Shown: positions 34,276-43,777, counted from the stretch's first letter. The stretch is DNA of 55,206 nt from Bacteroidota bacterium (GCA_021813585.1 JAKAJV010000046.1:1-55206); one strand, 5' to 3'. Program-made: numbers and translations. The notes: generated by a model from the sequence alone, not told the origin.

Positions 34276-37200
34276 TCAGGCCAGAGCTTCCTTTAGAACT
34301 TCATACAATTGTTCCCGGGTAAAAGGTTTGGAGATATAGTGAGTACAACCTGCGGAAATAAATTTTTCTTTTTCTCCATGCATAGCGTACGCAGTAAAAG
34401 CTATTATCGGAGTATTTTTATATGTAGGAAACTTTCTAATTTCGTTCACAGCATCTAAGCCACTCATCCTTGAGCCTAAGTTTATATCCATAAGTATAGC
34501 GTCAAATTCGTTTGATCTGCATAATTCAACTGCCTCAGCACCGCTGTTTGTGCCGCTCATTATGTATTCTTTTTTTAAATATATTTTTGTAATCGACATG
34601 GCTACTTCATCGTCTTCTACAACCAGTATTGAAGGCTTATTTTTTTGTGCGCGGTTTTTTACGCCGCCGATATTATAATCTTCCCTTTGCAGCCCGGCCT
34701 TTGTGCTGTTAATATTACAGGGCAGCTTAACTATAAATGTTGACCCCTTCCCTACTTCGCTTTCCACCGAAATGCTTCCTTTAAGCTTGTCCACAAATTT
34801 TCTGGTAATAGTAAGTCCCAATCCCGTGCCTTCAAAATTTCTTGCATATCCTTCGCTGGCCTGTCTGAACTCTTCGAATATAATATCCAGGCTTTCCCTG
34901 TGAATTCCGATCCCGGTATCTACTACTTTTATAACAATCCATTTGTTTCCATTGATGAGCTCTTCGTCGGCAAGAACAGTAACCCCTCCTTTGCCGGTAA
35001 ACTTAACTGCATTGCTTATCAGGTTCTCAACAATTTCAGTATAAAGTCTTTTATCCAGTCTTATATTAAAACTATTAAACTTAGAATCCAGTATGAGGAA
35101 CAGCCCTTTTTTATCGGCAATGCTTTTAGACAACTTAATTATTCCCTTAATGCATTCTATAGCGTCGAACTCAGAATAGACAATATCCAGCCTGTCGGCC
35201 TCAATGCGTGAAAGGTCTAGAATAAGATTTAAAGTTTCCAGCAGCCTTCCGCCGCTATTGTAAATTGTCTCAGCCATGTCTCTAAGCTCGTCATTTTTTA
35301 TTTCGGTACTAAGTATCTGTGAAAAACCCAGTATGCCTATTAACGGAGTTCTAAGCTCGTGGCTCATATTTGCAAGGAAGCTGGATTTAAGCCGGTTCAT
35401 CTCTTCGGCTTTTTCTTTTGCATTTAAGATTTCTTGCTCAATATCTTTTCTTTCGGTTATATCCAGTATAGTTCCGAAGATATAAGCAGCTTTATTGTCG
35501 TCTTCATATTCAAGCTCAGCATTTTCAAGTATCCATATTTCTTCGCCGGTAATTTTTCTGCCTTTGGTCTCGTAATTTTTAAGTTCTTTTTCTTTAATCA
35601 ATTTCCGAATGAATAGATCCCTTGTCTCTTTATTAGGGTAAAAAGTATAGGCGTCGGATATAATAACTTCGTCAATGGTTTTATATCCATAAATATTTGC
35701 AAAAGCCTGATTGCACGAAATAACCTTACCTTCTATTGTTGTTATAAATACACCGGCAAGGTTTTTTTCGAACAAGGCTCTGTATCTTTTCTCGCTTTCC
35801 TCAAGCAGCTCTATAGATTTTTTTCTTTCCGTTATATCAATTAAAATTCCTCTAATACCTACCGGCACATTTTCCTTATATATAGGGTTTGCATAAACAA
35901 TGCAGGGAAATTCGGTTTTATCTTTTCGCAGCACATTAATTTCAACTCCGCCAAAACGGGCCCCGGACAGAACTTGATGAAATTTTTCAAAAATAAATGT
36001 CTTATCCTTCTCGTTAAGTATATGCTCTACTAAAATGCCTCTCTCCAAATCATCTTGCATAAATTGAAAAGTTTCGATGCCGGTTTTATTTATATAAGTA
36101 ATTTCCATTTTTGTATTTGCTTCAAAAATAGTTTGGGGCAGCAGTTCTGCCAAATCTCTAAATCTTTTTTCACTTTCGCTTAGCCTTTCTAACGCAGTAG
36201 ATTTCTCTTCGGCCAAATTATTATTTGATTCAAATTTTTCAGCCAGGCTCATAGATGAAGCAAGGAAAACAACAAGCAGCTTCATTAAGCTGATGTTCCC
36301 TTCGGTTATTGAATTGGGTAATTTATAAACAATATTAAGTATTCCTGTTATTACATTATTGTGTAAAAGAGGAAAAATCATAATTGACCGTATTCCCATT
36401 TTACGGGCGGAGATTTTATCTACCCTCTCATCAATTTCAGTATCCTGGCAGATAGTAATTTCTCCTGTTCTGTAGCAATAGCCTGCAAGGCTGCTATTTA
36501 TATTCAATTTTATTTCCCCGTATTTTTTAAATAGCCCGGAAGAAGCTTTAAATTTTATCTCTTCGTTTTCAACGAACCCGATAGTTGAACCGTCTGCGTG
36601 TGTAATTGCTTGTGCATTCTCCACTATTAAGTTCATAATGTCTTCAATATCAAATGAAGAAGATAGTATTCTCTGTTTTACCGCAATTGCGGTCTCAAGT
36701 TGAGTATTGTATATTTTTATTTTTTCTTCGGCTAATTTCCTTTCGGTTATATCTACATGAACAATAATTAATCTCACAGGTCCTTCGCCTTCAAACTTAT
36801 TCACAATGCTTACAAACCACTTGTTACCGTCGGGAAGCAGGCATTGGCATTCCTGTCTGTATTCCTTTGCATAGCCATTTAAAACAGACATAATACCGGT
36901 GGCAAATTTTATCGACTCGGAATTCTGGCGGCATTTTTCAAGATAGTTTTCACCTTCTTTCAAGCCTTGCGGTATAGGCGAGCTAAGGACGGCGTTATCT
37001 ATCCACTTTGTATTTACAAAAAGTATTTTCCCGTTTTCTTCAATTACGCCTAGCTGAACTCTTTGAGAATTTAAAGTTGACCTTGTAAATCGCCCGGCTT
37101 CCCTTAGTGCTTCTTCGGCAGCCTTTCTTTTGGCTTTTTCTTCCAATTCATGTAGTGCCCGGTATATTGCAGGGATAAGCTTTGCAAGCTTGTCCTTAAG

Positions 37201-37515
37201 AACATAATCGGTAGCGCCCATTTTCAGGGCTTCAATAGCACGGTCCTCTCCAATATGCCCTGAGACGTAAATATAAGGGACATCGGGCGCAAGCTCTTTA
37301 GCCATACTTAGCGCTTCTAACCCGTTAAAAGAAGGCAATGCAAAGTCTGAAATTATTAAATCGAAAGTCTCGTTCTTAAGAGCATCGGAAAAAGCCGATT
37401 TAGTCTCTACTCTTTTTATTTTACAGAATGCTAATTCCGAATTTATCGTTTCGTGAATTAACATCGCATCTGCTTCGCTATCTTCAAGATGAAGAATGTA
37501 AATTATTTTTTTCAT
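34276..37515 (-). CDS. Hybrid sensor histidine kinase REC-PAS-GAF-PAS-PAS-HisKA-HATPase-REC
   Basis: 1079 residues. An N-terminal receiver domain (ILHLEDSEADAM, DLIISDFALPSFNG with the phospho-Asp, YVSGH) is followed by PAS (about 135-260), GAF (about 285-430), two more PAS domains with PAC ends (DITERK at each), a HisKA dimerisation helix with SHELRTPLIGILG (His near 718), an ATPase domain (N box LISNAVKFTGKGG, VVDTGIGI, GTGLGL), and a C-terminal receiver (ILVVEDDEVA, DAILMDINLG). There is no membrane segment, so it senses a cytoplasmic signal. No response-regulator gene adjoins it. A GGGAGG ribosome site precedes the start. Confidence 0.92.
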   Translation of the reverse strand: MKKIIYILHLEDSEADAMLIHETINSELAFCKIKRVETKSAFSDALKNETFDLIISDFALPSFNGLEALSMAKELAPDVPYIYVSGHIGEDRAIEALKMGATDYVLKDKLAKLIPAIYRALHELEEKAKRKAAEEALREAGRFTRSTLNSQRVQLGVIEENGKILFVNTKWIDNAVLSSPIPQGLKEGENYLEKCRQNSESIKFATGIMSVLNGYAKEYRQECQCLLPDGNKWFVSIVNKFEGEGPVRLIIVHVDITERKLAEEKIKIYNTQLETAIAVKQRILSSSFDIEDIMNLIVENAQAITHADGSTIGFVENEEIKFKASSGLFKKYGEIKLNINSSLAGYCYRTGEITICQDTEIDERVDKISARKMGIRSIMIFPLLHNNVITGILNIVYKLPNSITEGNISLMKLLVVFLASSMSLAEKFESNNNLAEEKSTALERLSESEKRFRDLAELLPQTIFEANTKMEITYINKTGIETFQFMQDDLERGILVEHILNEKDKTFIFEKFHQVLSGARFGGVEINVLRKDKTEFPCIVYANPIYKENVPVGIRGILIDITERKKSIELLEESEKRYRALFEKNLAGVFITTIEGKVISCNQAFANIYGYKTIDEVIISDAYTFYPNKETRDLFIRKLIKEKELKNYETKGRKITGEEIWILENAELEYEDDNKAAYIFGTILDITERKDIEQEILNAKEKAEEMNRLKSSFLANMSHELRTPLIGILGFSQILSTEIKNDELRDMAETIYNSGGRLLETLNLILDLSRIEADRLDIVYSEFDAIECIKGIIKLSKSIADKKGLFLILDSKFNSFNIRLDKRLYTEIVENLISNAVKFTGKGGVTVLADEELINGNKWIVIKVVDTGIGIHRESLDIIFEEFRQASEGYARNFEGTGLGLTITRKFVDKLKGSISVESEVGKGSTFIVKLPCNINSTKAGLQREDYNIGGVKNRAQKNKPSILVVEDDEVAMSITKIYLKKEYIMSGTNSGAEAVELCRSNEFDAILMDINLGSRMSGLDAVNEIRKFPTYKNTPIIAFTAYAMHGEKEKFISAGCTHYISKPFTREQLYEVLKEALA

Positions 37516-37721
37516 ATAACCTCCCGTTATTTTTAAGGAGGCATCCTTATGTACATTTTAATAATATAGAATTGTTTTAATAAATTCCTACTCGCTTGTA
37601 AGATAAAAAAGGCTTATCTGTGTAAGCCGGTTAAATTGATGGTTGTAGCTGAGTTAAATGTAAAAAAATATATGGTAAAAATTGTGATGTGTAACAAAGA
37701 GAACTCTGCATTCAGAAATGT

Positions 37722-37757
37722 AAAAAACACCCGGCGTTTTGGACGCACCGGGTGTTT
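37722..37757 (-). terminator. Terminator after the sodium:solute symporter gene
   Basis: AAACACCCGG (25-34) pairs perfectly with CCGGGTGTTT (48-57). On the reverse strand the stem is followed by TTTTTTACA. It lies five bases beyond the symporter stop and is a good Rho-independent terminator. Confidence 0.8.
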
Positions 37758-37762
37758 CCAAA

Positions 37763-39541
37763 TTAATTGCTTAGCAAATCCCAGCCGTGCTTGTTCATCT
37801 GGTAGAATATTATACCGCCGAAAACAAATCCGCCGATCATAAATAAAACGCCCAGCATAAGGCTGCCTATTATTATTTGACCGAGACCGAATAAGAAGCA
37901 ATAGATCATAGCTACGCCGCAGATCCAGTTTATCAAATTAAGTATTCCGTCTTTAGAAGGAGTAATATCGGAAGCCTCTTTGGCTATCGGGCCCCAAAGG
38001 CTTGCGTTCGGTCTAACTCTTCTGTAAAACGAAAGCAGCTTTTCTTTAGGCTCGCTTGAGGTAAGCATGGTTACCGTAACCCAAACAATAGTAGTAAAGC
38101 CAACAGTTATTAATAATAAATACGCAAACTGCCTGGGATCGTTTTCATCAAAATGAAAGCCGGTCTGAAGAGTAATGGAAACAATAAATGCAGCCACCAT
38201 AGCCGAGATTTCACTCCAGGCATTTATACGCCACCAGAACCAGCGCAGGATGTATACCAGTCCCGTCCCCGCACCAATTGCCATAAGGAATCTCCACGCG
38301 TCGGCAATTGAATCCATATAAAAGGTTACTATTGCCGAGAGTATCATTAAGACCATAGTAACAACCTGAGAAAAATTAACGTAATGCTTTTCGGCTTTTT
38401 TAGGAACGAGTCTTCTATAGACGTCGTTAACCAGATAGCTTGCGCCCCAGTTTAACTGTGTGCCTATAGTGGACATATAAGCTGCGGCAAAAGCTGCTAT
38501 CATTAGTCCGCGCAGGTACGCTGGCAGATCGGAGACTAAAATTCTAATATAACCCGTTTCCGGATCCGCCAGAAAGCCGGGATCGTGCTGAAGCCTGACA
38601 ACTGCAACAAGCGCAACTATTATCCAGGGCCAGGGTCTTAAAGCATAGTGTGCAACATTAAACCACAAAGTTGCCAGCAGAGAATGCTTCTCATTCTTGG
38701 CGCTGAATATCCTTTGCGCTATATAGCCGCCGCCGCCGGGCTCGGCACCGGGGTACCATGAAGCCCACCAGTTAACCGCGATGAAAACGAAAAATGTTAT
38801 CATAGGCATCCAGGTTGAATTCAGATCTGGCACCATAGCAAGAATGGAGCTGGTCGACTCGCGGGCTTTATCAATCGCATGAAGCTGGTTTATAAGCGAG
38901 CTCATACCGCCTGTGGCATTAACGGCAAATACGGCCAGAAGGATTACCATTCCCATCTTCAAAACAAATTGGAACAGATCTGTCCACAATACTCCCCACA
39001 GCCCGGATAGAGTTGATATGGAAGCGGTAATAAACATTATTGCAATCGCAATAGCCAGTGCTTCTATTTTGTTTACACCCAGAACGAGCATCATAATTTT
39101 TACAATAGCCAGGTTAACCCAGCCCATAATAATTAAATTGATGGGAAGGCCCAGATAAACGGCGCGGAAAATTCTTAAGAACGCAGCGGGCTTGCCGCTG
39201 TAGCGTATTTCTGCAAACTCAACATCCGTAAGCACACCTGCACGGCGCCAAAGCTTTGCATAAAAGAAGACCGTAAGTATACCGCTGAATACCATACTCC
39301 ACCAGATCCAGTTTCCTGCAATCCCGTTTCTTGCAACAAGCCCGGAAACAACAAGCGGAGTATCGGCTGCAAATGTAGTTGCAACCATAGAAGTACCTGC
39401 CAGCCACCAGCTTACATTTCTGCCGGAGACAAAAAAATCACTAACACTTTGAGTCGCCCTTTTCCGTAGGTAAAGACCAACCGAAAGGTTGAAAATGAAA
39501 TAGAGCGCAATAACGATCCAGTCAATTAAACTCAGCTGCAT
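37763..39541 (-). CDS. Sodium:solute symporter family transporter
   Basis: 592 residues with about 13-14 membrane segments. The N-terminus (WIVIALYFIFNLSVGLYLRKRA, then DFFVSGRNVSWWLAGTSMVATTFAADTP) is the standard SSS opening. The motif FAAAYMSTIGTQLNWGASYLVNDVYRR is the conserved TM8 region carrying sodium-site residues. Substrates of the family include sugars, amino acids, carboxylates and vitamins; the sequence alone does not decide. AGAGGT precedes the ATG. It is flanked by terminators, so it is probably a single-gene unit. Confidence 0.88.
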   Translation of the reverse strand: MQLSLIDWIVIALYFIFNLSVGLYLRKRATQSVSDFFVSGRNVSWWLAGTSMVATTFAADTPLVVSGLVARNGIAGNWIWWSMVFSGILTVFFYAKLWRRAGVLTDVEFAEIRYSGKPAAFLRIFRAVYLGLPINLIIMGWVNLAIVKIMMLVLGVNKIEALAIAIAIMFITASISTLSGLWGVLWTDLFQFVLKMGMVILLAVFAVNATGGMSSLINQLHAIDKARESTSSILAMVPDLNSTWMPMITFFVFIAVNWWASWYPGAEPGGGGYIAQRIFSAKNEKHSLLATLWFNVAHYALRPWPWIIVALVAVVRLQHDPGFLADPETGYIRILVSDLPAYLRGLMIAAFAAAYMSTIGTQLNWGASYLVNDVYRRLVPKKAEKHYVNFSQVVTMVLMILSAIVTFYMDSIADAWRFLMAIGAGTGLVYILRWFWWRINAWSEISAMVAAFIVSITLQTGFHFDENDPRQFAYLLLITVGFTTIVWVTVTMLTSSEPKEKLLSFYRRVRPNASLWGPIAKEASDITPSKDGILNLINWICGVAMIYCFLFGLGQIIIGSLMLGVLFMIGGFVFGGIIFYQMNKHGWDLLSN

Positions 39542-39701
39542 TTTACCTCTCCGTTTTTAGTAGTAAAATTTATACCCGGCCAACCTAAGCAATTTTATTT
39601 TCATTTTCTATTATAGCCGGGCATAATTTATTAATATAATTTTTCTTGACTTAATTGAAATTTTATTTCATCTTAAAAGCAAGAGGCATAGCCGCGCGCA
39701 G

Positions 39702-39736
39702 AAAAAAAGAAACCCGGCTGCTATTAAAGAACCGGG
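39702..39736 (-). terminator. Terminator after pta
   Basis: CCCGG (39713-39717) and CCGGG (39732-39736) form a short stem with a 14-base loop. On the reverse strand it is followed by TTTCTTTTTTTC. The T run makes termination likely despite the short stem. Confidence 0.55.
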
Positions 39737-39768
39737 CCTCTTAAAGAATAAATTTTAGAATTTTAATC

Positions 39769-40746
39769 TCAACTCATCAAGGCTGCTATTGAAGCGGTGT
39801 TTACAATATCCTCAGCGCTGCACCCGCGGCTAAGATCGAAGTAAGGCTTTTTCAATCCCTGGATGATCGGGCCGATAGCCTCACCTTTACCAAGCCTCTG
39901 TGCAATCTTATATCCTATATTGCCTGCATCAAGATCTGGAAATATTAAGACGTTGGCGCGGCCTGCAACCTGGCTACCGGGTGCCTTTCTTCTCCCTACC
40001 GAATCTACAATCGCAGCATCAAATTGAAGCTCGCCGTCAACCTGCAGATCGGGCCGTTTGCTTTTTACAATATTCAATGCAGCGCGAACCTTATCAACCA
40101 TTTCATGTTCCGCGCTACCTTTTGTTGAAAAAGAAAGCATTGCAATGTAAGCCTTTTCGCCGGTCAGCTTCTCGTGGTTTTCCGCAGTAGAAATTGCGAT
40201 ATCCGCAAGCTGCGCCGAATCCGGGCTGGGAACAACGGCGCAGTCGGCAAAGCTGTATGTTTTTTCTGGAAAGACCATAAGGAAGAAACTGGAAACGGTG
40301 GATATTCCTTCCGGCATTCCTACGCACTGTATGCCTGCTCTTAAAACATCCGCCGTGGATGCCGTGGAACCGGCAACGCTTCCGTCGGCCATTCCTTCCC
40401 TAACCATCATAGCGCCGAAGAATAGATCGCGCTTAACGGTATCTTTTGCCTCTTCTATTGAGATGCCTTTCTTCTTTCTTAAGTTGAAATAGATGTTGGT
40501 AAAGTCGCTAAGCTTATCGGCCTTAAAAGGATCTATAATCCTGATGCCGGCAAGATCGACGTTCAATGCTTTGGCGCTGTTTCTTATCTTCTCTTCATCT
40601 CCCAGAGTAATAACAGAGACTACTTTTTCTTTAGTTAAAATTTCGGCAGCCTTTAATACTCTTTCGTCGTGAGACTCCGGCAGAACAATAGTTTTTTTCC
40701 TTCTAGCTGCTTTTTCCTTTATACTATCTAATAATGAATTTCCCAT
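39769..40746 (-). CDS. pta: Phosphate acetyltransferase
   Basis: 325 residues, the short form without the N-terminal regulatory DRTGG domain. Hallmarks include KTIVLPESHDERVLKAAEIL at the start, VAGSTASTADVLRAGIQ, SSFFLMVF, DCAVVPSPDSAQLADIA, GELQFDAAIV and NVLIFPDLDAGNIGYKIAQR. Pta converts acetyl-CoA and phosphate to acetyl phosphate and CoA, for acetate-based energy conservation or uptake. No ackA is adjacent. The gene has its own terminator and transcribes away from the 152-bp repeat at 40877. Confidence 0.95.
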   Translation of the reverse strand: MGNSLLDSIKEKAARRKKTIVLPESHDERVLKAAEILTKEKVVSVITLGDEEKIRNSAKALNVDLAGIRIIDPFKADKLSDFTNIYFNLRKKKGISIEEAKDTVKRDLFFGAMMVREGMADGSVAGSTASTADVLRAGIQCVGMPEGISTVSSFFLMVFPEKTYSFADCAVVPSPDSAQLADIAISTAENHEKLTGEKAYIAMLSFSTKGSAEHEMVDKVRAALNIVKSKRPDLQVDGELQFDAAIVDSVGRRKAPGSQVAGRANVLIFPDLDAGNIGYKIAQRLGKGEAIGPIIQGLKKPYFDLSRGCSAEDIVNTASIAALMS

Positions 40747-40876
40747 AATTTTTCCCTATAAAAAATAAATTTTGCACAGTAAAATTAAGAATAATATGCG
40801 GGAATTTTTAATTAATCTTTGCCGATTGATATATTTTTATATATTATATGGAAACGGTTTATTACGGTTTGTAGAC

Positions 40877-41028
40877 AATAAATGCCCCCTCCATCTCCCC
40901 CAAAGGGGGAGAGAAAAATACTCGGTCGGAGTATTGACTCCGACCTGCGTTGAGAGACACCCATGACCCACGGGTCGGGGTATTTAAAGTCCTCCCTTTG
41001 GGGGAGGATTTAGAAGGGGCCAATAAAG
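40877..41028. repeat. 152-bp multi-hairpin repeat, copy A
   Basis: This is the same sequence as 54816-54967, same length, with about seven differences by eye, all in the right half. The ends are imperfect inverted repeats (GCCCCCTCC...CTCCCCCAAAGGGGGAG versus CCTCCCTTTGGGGGAGG...GGGGCC). Inside are two more perfect hairpins, GGTCGGAGT-ATTG-ACTCCGACC and GACCC-AC-GGGTC. AATAAA flanks or forms the edge at both ends. It sits between pta and yggS. It looks like a non-autonomous REP/MITE-type element. Confidence 0.85.
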
Positions 41029-41099
41029 TGAATTTGAGATTATCATTTATCGTTGATTATTGATATGAAAACCCATAAATTCACACTCTTAATTTTACT

Positions 41100-41804
41100 A
41101 TGATAGCTGAAAATTTAAAGATTGTAAGAGAAGCTATAGACAGGAAGTGCTTCGAGGTAAACAGGCAGCCTTCCGAAATAAAGCTGATTGCGGTGTCAAA
41201 AAATTTCGGGATAGATTACATAAACGAAGCAATTAAACTCGGTTTGAGTGATTTCGGCGAAAACAGGGCTCAGGAACTGGATAAAAAACATGAAATCCTT
41301 GGGGATAAGATTACCTGGCACTTCATAGGAAATTTGCAAAGAAACAAGGTTAGGTTTGTTGTTAACTCCGCCGAATTTATTCACTCAGTAGATTCTCTAT
41401 TGCTGGCGTCTGAAATAAATAAATGCGCCGGTAAAAAAAATAAAATTCAAAAAGTTCTTTTACAAATTAAAACCTCCAAAGAGGAAACGAAATCCGGTTT
41501 AACGGAATTCAGCGAAATTAGAGACCTGGCATTATACTGCAAGGATTTTTCAAATTTGGATTTAGCGGGCTTGATGACTATTGCTCCTTTTACAGACGAT
41601 AAAGATTTAATTAGGAAAAGCTTTACTCAATTGCGTAAATTGAAGGAGAGATTAAATTCTGAAAACTTGAATTTAAAAGAACTATCCATGGGAATGACGT
41701 CTGATTACGAAATTGCTATTGAAGAAGGCGCCACGATGCTGAGGATAGGATCGGGAATATTCGGAGAAAGAGATTATTCAAAAGATTGGAAGGAGAACCT
41801 ATGA
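41100..41804 (+). CDS. yggS: YggS family pyridoxal phosphate homeostasis protein
   Basis: 234 residues. The motifs IKLIAVSKNFGIDYINEAI (with the PLP lysine in VSK), FGENRAQEL, WHFIGNLQRNK, IHSVDS, LAGLMTI and ELSMGMTSDYEIAIEEGATMLRIGSGIFGER are those of PLPBP/YggS/YlmE. The protein binds PLP and helps keep vitamin B6 and amino acid pools balanced. It overlaps the DivIVA gene by four bases (ATGA). This mirrors the ylmE-to-divIVA linkage in Bacillus, except that the intervening sepF, ylmG and ylmH are absent here. Confidence 0.93.
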   Translation: MIAENLKIVREAIDRKCFEVNRQPSEIKLIAVSKNFGIDYINEAIKLGLSDFGENRAQELDKKHEILGDKITWHFIGNLQRNKVRFVVNSAEFIHSVDSLLLASEINKCAGKKNKIQKVLLQIKTSKEETKSGLTEFSEIRDLALYCKDFSNLDLAGLMTIAPFTDDKDLIRKSFTQLRKLKERLNSENLNLKELSMGMTSDYEIAIEEGATMLRIGSGIFGERDYSKDWKENL

Positions 41805-42337
41805 AGGTTTCCCCCATTAGCATTAAAAAGCAGGAGTTCAATAAGGCTTTAAGAGGGTACGATAAGGACGAGGTACAAGCCTTCCTAGATAAGCTTGCAG
41901 ACGAATTCGAATCGCTTCAAAAAGAAAACGATTCATTAAAAAAGGAGCTTGAAGAATCTACCGTCAAACTGGTTGAATTCAGGAGGATAGAAAAAAACCT
42001 GCAGGACACTTTATTAAAAGCACAAGAGTCCTCGACCAAGTCCATAGAATCGACCAAGAAGCAGGCTAACCTTATGATTAAGGAAGCCGAAATTAAAGCC
42101 TCGCAAATTTTGGAAAAGGCCAGGGAGAACGCGAACGATATTAGAAATGCGGTTATCAATTTAAGAGAGGAACGCGACCTAATAATTGCCAACCTTAAAT
42201 CTATTATTAATTCGCAGAGCCATCTGCTGGAAATGAAAGTTGAAGAAGCAGGTGAAGAGACAACCGACGTAAAACAGGTTGAGCAGGCAAAAAAAATAGA
42301 TATTAACGTTGACGAAATAGTAAATAAACTCTTATAA
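41801..42337 (+). CDS. divIVA: DivIVA domain protein
   Basis: 178 residues from the ATG at 41801, chosen because GGAAGGAGAACCT lies just before it and MKVSPISIKKQEFNKALRGYDKDEVQAFLDKL is the conserved DivIVA N-terminus. The rest is a long coiled coil (about residues 35-150) with A-x3-A heptads (KKQANLMIKEAEIKASQILEKA). In Gram-positives DivIVA marks curved membranes and division sites; in Gram-negatives such as Myxococcus a related protein acts in cell polarity or chromosome segregation. An F/R pair for membrane insertion as in Bacillus DivIVA is not clear. It is part of the yggS-to-rluD run. Confidence 0.88.
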   Translation: MKVSPISIKKQEFNKALRGYDKDEVQAFLDKLADEFESLQKENDSLKKELEESTVKLVEFRRIEKNLQDTLLKAQESSTKSIESTKKQANLMIKEAEIKASQILEKARENANDIRNAVINLREERDLIIANLKSIINSQSHLLEMKVEEAGEETTDVKQVEQAKKIDINVDEIVNKLL

Positions 42338-42338
42338 G

Positions 42339-43163
42339 ATGATGGACAACTTAATTCAAAAAATAAACGAGACTGTTAAGGTAATAAGAGAGAAAACCCG
42401 GAACGAATACCCGGTGGGGATAATTCTGGGAACCGGTCTAGGCGGGCTTGTTAAGGAAATAAATATAAGTTTTGAAATAGACTATGCCGACCTTCCGCAT
42501 TTTCCGCTGTCTACCGTGGAGTCTCACAGAGGGAAATTAATTTTCGGAACAATAAACGGGAAAAAGGTTGTTGCAATGCAGGGCCGCTTTCATTATTACG
42601 AAGGCTATACTATGCAGCAAATTACTTTTCCCGTAAGAGTAATGAAGTTTCTCGGAGTAAAGTCTTTGCTTGTTTCCAATGCGTGCGGAGGAATGAATCC
42701 TATATACCAAAAAGGCGACGTTATGCTGATGGTAGACCACATAAACCTGCTGGGAGACAACCCGCTTATTGGTAAGAATGAAGACGAGCTCGGGCCCCGC
42801 TTCCCGGATATGAGCGAGCCTTACAGCCTGGAACTGATTAAGATTGCCGAAGAGGTTGCGCTTGAAAATAAGATAAGGGTCCAGAAAGGCGTATATGTAG
42901 CCGTACCCGGCCCCAACCTGGAAACTAAAGCCGAATACAGGTTCTTAAGAGCAATAGGAGCCGATGTAGTGGGGATGTCCACGATTCCTGAAAATATAGT
43001 TGCAAACCATATGGGAATGAAAGTGCTCGGCATAAGCATAATAACCGATGAATGTTTCCCCGATGCTCTTAAGCCTGCAAAGGTTGAAGAGATTATTAAG
43101 ACAGCTATGGAAGCCGAGCCGAAGATGACTTTGATTATGAAAGAAGTGATTAAGAGGCTATAA
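42339..43163 (+). CDS. punA: Purine nucleoside phosphorylase
   Basis: 274 residues. IILGTGLGGLVKEI, FPLSTVESHRGKLIFG, AMQGRFHYYEGYTMQQITFPVR, LLVSNACGGMNP, GPNLETKAEYRFLRAIGADVVGMSTIPE and the final TDECFPD match the trimeric inosine-guanosine phosphorylase family (PNP type 2). It splits purine nucleosides with phosphate. It starts two bases after the divIVA stop and its own stop overlaps the next ATG by one base (TAATG), so it is embedded in the operon. The second ATG at 42342 is an equally good start. Confidence 0.92.
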   Translation: MMDNLIQKINETVKVIREKTRNEYPVGIILGTGLGGLVKEINISFEIDYADLPHFPLSTVESHRGKLIFGTINGKKVVAMQGRFHYYEGYTMQQITFPVRVMKFLGVKSLLVSNACGGMNPIYQKGDVMLMVDHINLLGDNPLIGKNEDELGPRFPDMSEPYSLELIKIAEEVALENKIRVQKGVYVAVPGPNLETKAEYRFLRAIGADVVGMSTIPENIVANHMGMKVLGISIITDECFPDALKPAKVEEIIKTAMEAEPKMTLIMKEVIKRL

Positions 43164-43777
43164 TGGAAAAGAAAAAGCTTATCTATTATTCAACGCCGGG
43201 GCTGCTGGGCGTACTAATGTTTGCATCCAACTTCTTAAATACAAATTTGTTTAAGTTCGGCGACAATAATTTTGCCGTTTGGTTCGTTCTCTCTGTACTG
43301 TGCTTTGCATGCGGCTGGTTTATCAACAAAACATTAGGCTGGCGCTCGGGCGGTAAAATTGTCTTCTCTATGATTATTTCCGTAACAATTATCAGCGTGC
43401 TGATGATTTCTTTTTTCCGGGACTACTTTGCAGCCAACGAACTGTTAACCGAGAACTTAATTCTTTACAGCTTAAGGGATATTACCCTGGGCGCTATGGC
43501 GTTCTTCGGAATGTCTGTCGTGGAAATTCTAACGCTTCAAAAAGAGTTTCTGGTGCTTAAGGAAAAGTTCAACGTGTACGAAAACCTGGCGATAGATGCT
43601 AAAAAGGAAGCGGAGCTTGAGCTGAGAGAAGCAAAAATACATGCCCAGAAAATAATTAACGATGCCGAGCTTAACGCCAAAAATATCTTCCTAAAGAAAG
43701 AAAGAATAGAACAGGAACTGAAAGAGTTTATCCAGGCCGAAAAAGAATTAATAAAGAGATATGAAGACATCGGATGA
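43163..43777 (+). CDS. Membrane protein with DivIVA-like coiled-coil tail
   Basis: 204 residues, no known family recognised. Four hydrophobic segments lie in the N-terminal 120 residues (about 8-27, 39-53, 65-83 and 99-117). A highly charged coiled coil fills residues 125-204: AKKEAELELREAKIHAQKII, then DAELNAKNIFLKKE. Its alanine/charged heptads resemble those of the DivIVA protein two genes upstream. It is translationally coupled to punA (TAATG) and precedes ileS by 79 bases. A role as a membrane partner of DivIVA is a guess based on position and coil similarity. Confidence 0.7.
   Translation: MEKKKLIYYSTPGLLGVLMFASNFLNTNLFKFGDNNFAVWFVLSVLCFACGWFINKTLGWRSGGKIVFSMIISVTIISVLMISFFRDYFAANELLTENLILYSLRDITLGAMAFFGMSVVEILTLQKEFLVLKEKFNVYENLAIDAKKEAELELREAKIHAQKIINDAELNAKNIFLKKERIEQELKEFIQAEKELIKRYEDIG

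Noticed and set aside
37614-37901. Reverse-strand frame running from the kinase-symporter spacer into the symporter 3' end
   Set aside because: It runs through the symporter terminator and overlaps its conserved end in another frame; there is no independent support.
40877-40966. Small coding frame across the left half of repeat copy A
   Set aside because: The frame is made by the repeat itself, lacks a ribosome site, and is not conserved in copy B, where a different frame is used by the U32 gene.
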